The notes beneath the pieces are model-generated. The model ran no database searches. It saw nothing but the letters and a program-made list of their open reading frames with translations, and had not been told where the DNA came from. A program made the position numbers and the translations under genes. This document shows, piece after piece, positions 59,522 through 64,000 of a DNA stretch of 64,000 bases. How positions within the stretch are numbered: position 1 is the stretch's first letter; every line of letters begins with the position of its first letter. Source of the stretch: DAHVFK01 sp963755395 (lineage in GTDB: Bacteria > Pseudomonadota > Gammaproteobacteria > Burkholderiales > SG8-39); assembly GCA_963755395.1 (NCBI GenBank), contig CAVWJJ010000004.1, positions 248,001 to 312,000 of the forward strand. The letters are read 5' to 3'.

Positions 59522-60832
59522 TCAGGCCACCTTCTTCTCGGCCTGCTTCTGGTCGAAGAATTGCTCGTCCTCGGTCGAGCCGTGCAGCGCGGTGGTCGAT
59601 GCCTTGCCGCCGGTGACGGTCTGCGTGACGTCGTCGAAGTAGCCGGTGCCCACCTCGCGCTGGTGCTTGACCGCGCTAAAGCCCTTCTCCGCCGCGGCGA
59701 ATTCCTTCTGCTGCAGCTCGACGAAGGCGCTCATGTTGTTGCGCGCGTAGCCGTAGGCGAGATCGAACATCGAGTAATTGAGCGCGTGGAAACCGGCCAG
59801 GGTAATGAACTGGAACTTGTAGCCCATCGCACCGAGCTCGCGCTGAAATTTTGCAATCGTGGCGTCGTCAAGGTTGCGCTTCCAGTTGAACGACGGCGAG
59901 CAGTTGTAGGCCAGCATCTTGCCTGGGTACTTGCGCCGGACGCCTTCGGCGAACTTGCGCGCGAAGCCGAGATCCGGCGTGCCGGTTTCACACCAGACCA
60001 TGTCCGCGTACTCGGCGTATGCAAGGCCGCGCGACAATGCCTGGTCGAAGCCCTTCTTGGTGCGGTAAAAGCCCTCGGCGGTGCGCTCGCCGGTAAGAAA
60101 CGGTTTGTCGTTCTCGTCCACGTCGCTGGTCACGATGTCGGCGGCTTCCGCGTCCGTGCGCGCGAGCAGCACGGTCGGCACGCCCATCACGTCCGCCGCC
60201 AGGCGCGCCGCCACCAGCTTCTGCACCGCTTCCTGCGTCGGCACCAGCACCTTGCCGCCCATATGGCCGCATTTCTTCACCGAGGCGAGCTGGTCCTCGA
60301 AGTGCACGCCCGCGGCGCCCGCCTCGATCATCGCCTTCATCAGCTCGAACGCGTTCAATACGCCGCCAAAGCCGGATTCCGCATCGGCTACGATCGGCGC
60401 GAACCAGTCGACGTCGCCCTTGCCCTCCATCCACTGGATCTGGTCCGCGCGAGCGAGCGCGTTGTTGATCCGCCTGACCACGTTGGGAACGCTCGAAACC
60501 GCGTACAGCGACTGATCCGGGTACATCGAGAGCGAGTCGTTCGCATCGGCCGCCACCTGCCAGCCCGAGAGATAGATCGCCGGTACGCCCGCCTTGACCT
60601 GCTGCATGGCCTGGTTGCCGGTCAGTGCGCCGAGCGAATTGACGAACGGCCGCTCGTTGCACAGCTGCCACAGCTTTTCGGCGCCGTTGCGCGCCAGCGT
60701 GTGCTCGATGCGCAGGCTGCCGCGCAGGCGTACCACATCCTCGGCGCTGTAGCCGCGCGCAATGCCCTTCCAGCGCGGATTCTCGGCCCAGTCCTTCTTC
60801 AGTGCGGCGATCTCAAGCTCTCGTTGATTCAT
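59522..60832 (-). CDS. aceA: Isocitrate lyase AceA
   Basis: AceA cleaves isocitrate to glyoxylate and succinate. The 436-residue protein has the catalytic signature SVKKCGHMGGKVLVPTQEA (KKCGH), the Mg2+-site acidic residues in LLARTDAEAADI, and the YCSPSFNWK-like AYNCSPSFNWKRNL. Length matches the bacterial short form. An AAAGGGA ribosome site precedes the ATG, and a promoter with an inverted repeat lies upstream. AceK follows in the same transcript. Malate synthase is not in the window. Confidence 0.96.
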   Translation of the reverse strand: MNQRELEIAALKKDWAENPRWKGIARGYSAEDVVRLRGSLRIEHTLARNGAEKLWQLCNERPFVNSLGALTGNQAMQQVKAGVPAIYLSGWQVAADANDSLSMYPDQSLYAVSSVPNVVRRINNALARADQIQWMEGKGDVDWFAPIVADAESGFGGVLNAFELMKAMIEAGAAGVHFEDQLASVKKCGHMGGKVLVPTQEAVQKLVAARLAADVMGVPTVLLARTDAEAADIVTSDVDENDKPFLTGERTAEGFYRTKKGFDQALSRGLAYAEYADMVWCETGTPDLGFARKFAEGVRRKYPGKMLAYNCSPSFNWKRNLDDATIAKFQRELGAMGYKFQFITLAGFHALNYSMFDLAYGYARNNMSAFVELQQKEFAAAEKGFSAVKHQREVGTGYFDDVTQTVTGGKASTTALHGSTEDEQFFDQKQAEKKVA

Positions 60833-60852
60833 CGTGATCCCTTTACGTTAGT

Positions 60853-60873
60853 GGATGATCGTTCAGATCATCC
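60853..60873. promoter_or_regulatory. Perfect inverted repeat over the predicted aceA transcription start (operator)
   Basis: GGATGATC-GTTCA-GATCATCC has perfect 8-base arms around a 5-base centre. On the aceA strand it begins 2 bases after the -10 hexamer and so covers the expected +1 site, the classic position for a repressor operator. The binding protein is not identified from this window. Confidence 0.5.
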
Positions 60874-60875
60874 TC

Positions 60876-60905
60876 ACCATAGCGTATGGGGTTGGCGCGG
60901 AGCAA
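60876..60905 (-). promoter_or_regulatory. Predicted sigma-70 promoter of aceA-aceK
   Basis: On the minus strand, TTGCTC (60905-60900), an 18-base spacer and TATGGT (60881-60876) form a reasonable promoter. The leader to the aceA ATG is about 37 bases. The rest of the 195-base gap to rodA shows nothing else recognisable. Confidence 0.45.
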
Positions 60906-61027
60906 CAAGCTGGATCGACTGCCGTAAGAACGTGAGAAACAAGCACTTACAATGACTTAGCGCGCCTGCATTTCACCATGCGATGTGCGTTTTCAGATTG
61001 ATGCTGCCGCGCAATATCGACCTGAAG

Positions 61028-62140
61028 TCAGGTCTGCACCAGCTTGCGGTGGCGATTGACGCTCATCAGCAGGCCTACGCCGATAAACAGGGTGGCGAGC
61101 GAGGTGCCGCCGTAGGACACGAACGGCAACGGCACGCCCACTACCGGCAAGATCCCCGCCACCATGCCCATGTTGACGAAGGCATAGGTGAAGTACATCA
61201 GCGTGAGCGAGGCAGCCAGCAGACGCGAAAAGTATGTCGCCGCGTTGGCCGCGATCATCAGCCCGCGTCCGATCAGCAGTGCGTAGAGCAGGAGCAGGAC
61301 GCAGTTTCCGATCAGTCCGAACTCTTCCGAGAACACGGCGAAGATGAAGTCGGTGTGGCGCTCGGGTATGAACTCGAGGTGCGCCTGTGTCCCGTGCAGC
61401 CAGCCCTTGCCCGCGATGCCGCCCGAGCCGACCGCGATGATCGACTGGATGATGTGATAGCCCGCGCCGAGCGGATCCTGCGTCGGATCGAACAGCGTCA
61501 GGATGCGCTTGCGCTGGTAGTCGTGCAACAGTCCCCACAGTGGTGCGACGCTCCCGAGCGCCAGAGCGGCGAGCGTCGCCAGGACTTTCCAGCCAATGCC
61601 GGCGAAGAAGATCACGTAGAACCCCACGGCGAAAACGAGCAGTGCGGTGCCGAGGTCGGGCTGGCGCGCGATGAGCGCAACCGGTACGGCGAGCAGCAGG
61701 CCTGCCAGCGCGAAATCGCGCAGCCTCAGCGCCGACTCGTAGCGGTGGAAATACCAGGCCAGCATGAGCGGCACCGCGATCTTCATCATTTCGGAGGGCT
61801 GCACGCGCACGAAACCGAGGTGCAGCCAGCGGCGAGCGCCGTTCACCACGTCCCCGAACAGCGCTACCGCGACCAGCAGCGCGAGCCCCACCAGGTAGGC
61901 GGGCAGCGCAAAGCGCGCCAGGGTCTGCGGTGGTACCTGCGCGGCGACCCACAGCGCTGCGAACGCCACCGCGAAATTGAGCAGCTGGGCGTGAAAGCGC
62001 GCGGGTGTGTCATAGCTCGCCGAGTACAGCGTCGCGAGACCGATGCCGGTAAGCGCGAGCACGATCGCGAGTAGCGGGCCGTCGATGCCGATTGTCAATC
62101 GCGCGATCGCGCGGCGTACCGTCACTGGGGTGAGCGTCAT
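61028..62140 (-). CDS. rodA: Rod-shape peptidoglycan polymerase RodA (MrdB)
   Basis: RodA is the SEDS glycosyltransferase of the elongasome and works with PBP2. The 370-residue membrane protein has about ten helices. SEDS motifs include FVRVQPSEMMKIAVPLMLAW, ARQPDLGTALLVFAVGFYV, AGKGWLHGTQAHLEFIPERH-TDFIFAVFSEEFG and VGVPLPFVSYGGTSLATLF. The ATG overlaps the mrdA stop (TGATG-type overlap), so the pair is translationally coupled. Confidence 0.95.
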   Translation of the reverse strand: MTLTPVTVRRAIARLTIGIDGPLLAIVLALTGIGLATLYSASYDTPARFHAQLLNFAVAFAALWVAAQVPPQTLARFALPAYLVGLALLVAVALFGDVVNGARRWLHLGFVRVQPSEMMKIAVPLMLAWYFHRYESALRLRDFALAGLLLAVPVALIARQPDLGTALLVFAVGFYVIFFAGIGWKVLATLAALALGSVAPLWGLLHDYQRKRILTLFDPTQDPLGAGYHIIQSIIAVGSGGIAGKGWLHGTQAHLEFIPERHTDFIFAVFSEEFGLIGNCVLLLLYALLIGRGLMIAANAATYFSRLLAASLTLMYFTYAFVNMGMVAGILPVVGVPLPFVSYGGTSLATLFIGVGLLMSVNRHRKLVQT

Positions 62141-64000
62141 CAGTCGGCGCCTTGCGCTGATTCGTCTTCCTTGACGCTCTTGCCCGCCGGGGCCTTGCCG
62201 AGAAGATAGTAATCGAGCACGGCGCGCGCGATCGGAGCCGCCGCGCGCGCGCCGAATCCGCCGTTCTCCACCACCACGGCGAGCGCGATCTTGGGGCTTT
62301 CCACCGGGGCGAACACGACGTACAGCGAGTGGTCGCGCAGCCGCTCGGCGACGTTCTTCTCCTCGTACTTCTCGTTTTGCTTGATGGCGATCACCTGCGC
62401 AGTGCCGGTCTTGCCCGCGCTGGTGTACTGCGCGCCGGCGAAGGCGCGCGCGCCGGTGCCCTCCGGGTCCTGGTTCACGCCTTCCATTGCATGCTTGATG
62501 AACGCGACGTTCGCTTCGTGCAACGGTATGCGGCGCACCAGCTGAGGCTCTTCGTAGCGGCGCACGCCGGTGCGCGGATTGTCGATATGGTCGACCAGCC
62601 GCGGGCGGTACATCACGCCGCCGTTGGCCAGCGTCGCGACCGCGACCGCGAGCTGTATCGGCGTGTAGGCGTTGTAGCCCTGGCCGATGCCGATCGAGAT
62701 GGTCTCGCCCGGATACCATTTCTTCTGCTCGGGGCCCCTGAAGCGCTTCGCCTTCCATTCCGGCGAGGGCAGCACCCCGGACGCTTCGCCGTCCAGGTCG
62801 ATCCCAGTTCGTGAGCCGAAGCCGAAGGGCGCCAGGAACTGCGCGATGGCGTCGATGCCTAGATCGTTTGCCAGCATGTAGTAGTACGTGTCGCAGGATT
62901 CGACCAGCGACTTGTAGAGATTCACCACGCCGTGCCCGCCGGGCTTGTCATCGCGAAAGCGCCGTCCGCCGAACATGAAATATCCCGGGTCGAAGATTGA
63001 GCTCTTAGGCGTTCGCTTGCCCAGCTCGAGCGCGGCCAGGGCGAGGTAGGGCTTGAGCGTGGAGCCCGGCGGATACAGGCCCGCAATGGCGCGATTGTTG
63101 AGCGGGTGATCGGGCGAGTTGTTCAGCGCATCCCAGCTCTGCGGGTCGATGCCGTCGACAAACAGGTTCGGATCGAACCCGGGCTGGGACACGAGGGCGA
63201 GCACTGCGCCAGTGGCCGGCTCGAGCGCGACCAGCGCGCCGCGGCGGTCGCCGAAGGCAGCCTCCGCGACCTGCTGCAACCCGGTGTCGATCGTGAGCGC
63301 GACATCGTTGCCGGGTTGGGCCGCAGTGCGGGTCAGTGTCCTGATCGCGCGTCCGCCGGCGTCGATCTCCACCTGCTCGAAACCGGCATTGCCGTGCAGA
63401 TCCTCCTGGTAGCTGGCCTCGATTCCGCTCTTGCCGATGACATCGGTGCCGCGGTAATTTGCCGCGACGCCGAGCGCCTCGAGTCTTTCCTGGTCTCGTT
63501 CGGTGATCCTGCCGGTGTAGCCGAGGACGTGAGACGCGGTCTCGCCGAGCGGATAGTCGCGGAACAGGCGCGCCTTGATCTCGACGCCCGGAAATCGGTA
63601 TCGGTTGGCCGCGACCCGCGCCACGTCGGCGTCGCTCAACCGAGTACGGATCGGCAGGCTGTCGGCGCTGCGCGTCTCGGCCATCAGGCGCTCGAAGCGG
63701 CTGCGGTCCTTGGGCTGGATCTCGACCAGCTTGGAAAGCTGGTCGATCGTGCGCTCCAGGTCCGGCGTCTTGTCGGGTGCGATCTCGAGCGTGTAACCGG
63801 AGTCGTTGCCCGCCAGCACGACGCCGTTGCGATCCACGATCAGGCCGCGGTTCGGCGCGATCGGCACGATCGAGATGCGATTGTCCTCGGCCTTGGTCTG
63901 GTAATAGTCGTGCTGCAGCACCTGCAGGTAGACGAAGCGCGCGAGCAGCACGCCGAACGCGAGCAACGCCACGGCGGCGGCGATCGCCATGCGCAGGTGA
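62140..64000 (-). CDS. mrdA: Penicillin-binding protein 2 MrdA (5' end outside window)
   Basis: This is the elongation-specific transpeptidase PBP2. Its first helix (VALLAFGVLLARFVYLQVLQ) is followed by the PBP dimer domain (PNRGLIVDRNGVVLAGNDSG) and the transpeptidase domain. The active-site SxxK is in YPPGSTLKPYLALAAL, near residue 310 counted from the ATG at 63990. KTGT is in SAGKTGTAQV, near residue 525. The SxN-position motif reads SCDTYYYMLAND. The frame stays open to the window edge, and homologues have a cytoplasmic stretch before the helix, so the true start is likely beyond it. It is paired with rodA. Confidence 0.94.
   Translation of the reverse strand, partial: HLRMAIAAAVALLAFGVLLARFVYLQVLQHDYYQTKAEDNRISIVPIAPNRGLIVDRNGVVLAGNDSGYTLEIAPDKTPDLERTIDQLSKLVEIQPKDRSRFERLMAETRSADSLPIRTRLSDADVARVAANRYRFPGVEIKARLFRDYPLGETASHVLGYTGRITERDQERLEALGVAANYRGTDVIGKSGIEASYQEDLHGNAGFEQVEIDAGGRAIRTLTRTAAQPGNDVALTIDTGLQQVAEAAFGDRRGALVALEPATGAVLALVSQPGFDPNLFVDGIDPQSWDALNNSPDHPLNNRAIAGLYPPGSTLKPYLALAALELGKRTPKSSIFDPGYFMFGGRRFRDDKPGGHGVVNLYKSLVESCDTYYYMLANDLGIDAIAQFLAPFGFGSRTGIDLDGEASGVLPSPEWKAKRFRGPEQKKWYPGETISIGIGQGYNAYTPIQLAVAVATLANGGVMYRPRLVDHIDNPRTGVRRYEEPQLVRRIPLHEANVAFIKHAMEGVNQDPEGTGARAFAGAQYTSAGKTGTAQVIAIKQNEKYEEKNVAERLRDHSLYVVFAPVESPKIALAVVVENGGFGARAAAPIARAVLDYYLLGKAPAGKSVKEDESAQGAD

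Noticed and set aside
60983..62074. 363-codon plus-strand frame opposite rodA
   Set aside because: Shadow of rodA; the composition is rich in Arg/Gln/His with no motif, and rodA is complete on the other strand.

Overview
The window is a GC-rich, gene-dense stretch of a bacterial chromosome and looks betaproteobacterial. Evidence for this is the pilGHIJ-chpA chemosensory block next to rubredoxin, the yqgE-ruvX-pyrR-pyrB-pyrC' run, the polA/DUF2782/thrB neighbourhood, a BPSS1780-type membrane protein, a DUF3683 oxidoreductase fusion, the ubiE/Tim44/ubiJ/ubiB group, and the pilT/pilU-yggS-proC-yggT group. No tRNA, rRNA, CRISPR array, insertion sequence, integrase or phage gene was recognised. 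Genes are packed with many 4-22 base overlaps, and no gap between genes exceeds about 200 bases. The window begins inside mtgA and ends inside mrdA.

Layout: 0-2.5 kb holds the mtgA tail, the Mg2+ channel mgtE and a GNAT acetyltransferase. 2.5-5.3 kb (minus) holds thiD-thiE-hemL (thiamine and tetrapyrrole synthesis). 5.4-14.2 kb holds rubredoxin and the twitching-motility chemosensory genes pilG, pilH, pilI, pilJ and chpA. 14.3-18.9 kb is an overlapping run yqgE, ruvX, pyrR, pyrB, inactive-type dihydroorotase, rlpA. 19-22.8 kb has dacC, a D-amino-acid aminotransferase, ybeD, lipB and lipA. 22.8-24.6 kb has four small genes of unknown function. 24.6-28.8 kb (minus) is a TRAP transporter (dctP-dctQ-dctM) followed by an MFS carrier. 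28.9-31.6 kb is polA. 31.6-40.4 kb has a LOG-like protein, DUF2782, thrB, a membrane protein, a 1251-residue FAD/Fe-S fusion, a HIT protein and a large unknown protein. 40.4-42.5 kb is phoB-phoR. 42.6-46.2 kb is ubiquinone synthesis (ubiE, a Tim44-like gene, ubiJ, ubiB). 46.3-51.4 kb has an SSS symporter with a histidine-rich tail, VanZ, a thioredoxin-like ferredoxin, a hydrolase, hemJ and an rRNA methyltransferase. 51.4-54.9 kb (minus) has pilT, pilU, a DapA-like gene and arfB. 55-57.8 kb has yggS, proC, yggT, yggU and a small membrane protein. 57.7-60.8 kb (minus) is the glyoxylate-shunt pair aceA-aceK. 61-64 kb (minus) is the rod-shape pair mrdA-rodA.

Themes: type IV pilus twitching is covered from two sides (the chemosensory pathway at 5.7-14.2 kb and the retraction ATPases at 52.7-54.9 kb). 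Cell-wall growth recurs (mtgA, rlpA, dacC, mrdA, rodA). aceA and aceK together suggest growth on acetate or fatty acids.

The most important caution is that hemL, polA, pilT and pilU are all broken by single-base indels: twelve events in four genes, eleven of them extra bases, all in minus-strand genes. Removing them restores family-length proteins, so these are most likely sequence or assembly errors rather than gene death. No previously undescribed multi-gene system was found. The more interesting leads are a perfect inverted repeat over the predicted aceA transcription start, -10 boxes placed almost on top of start codons, the histidine-rich symporter tail, and the unknown genes at 22.8-24.6 kb and 38.8-40.4 kb.
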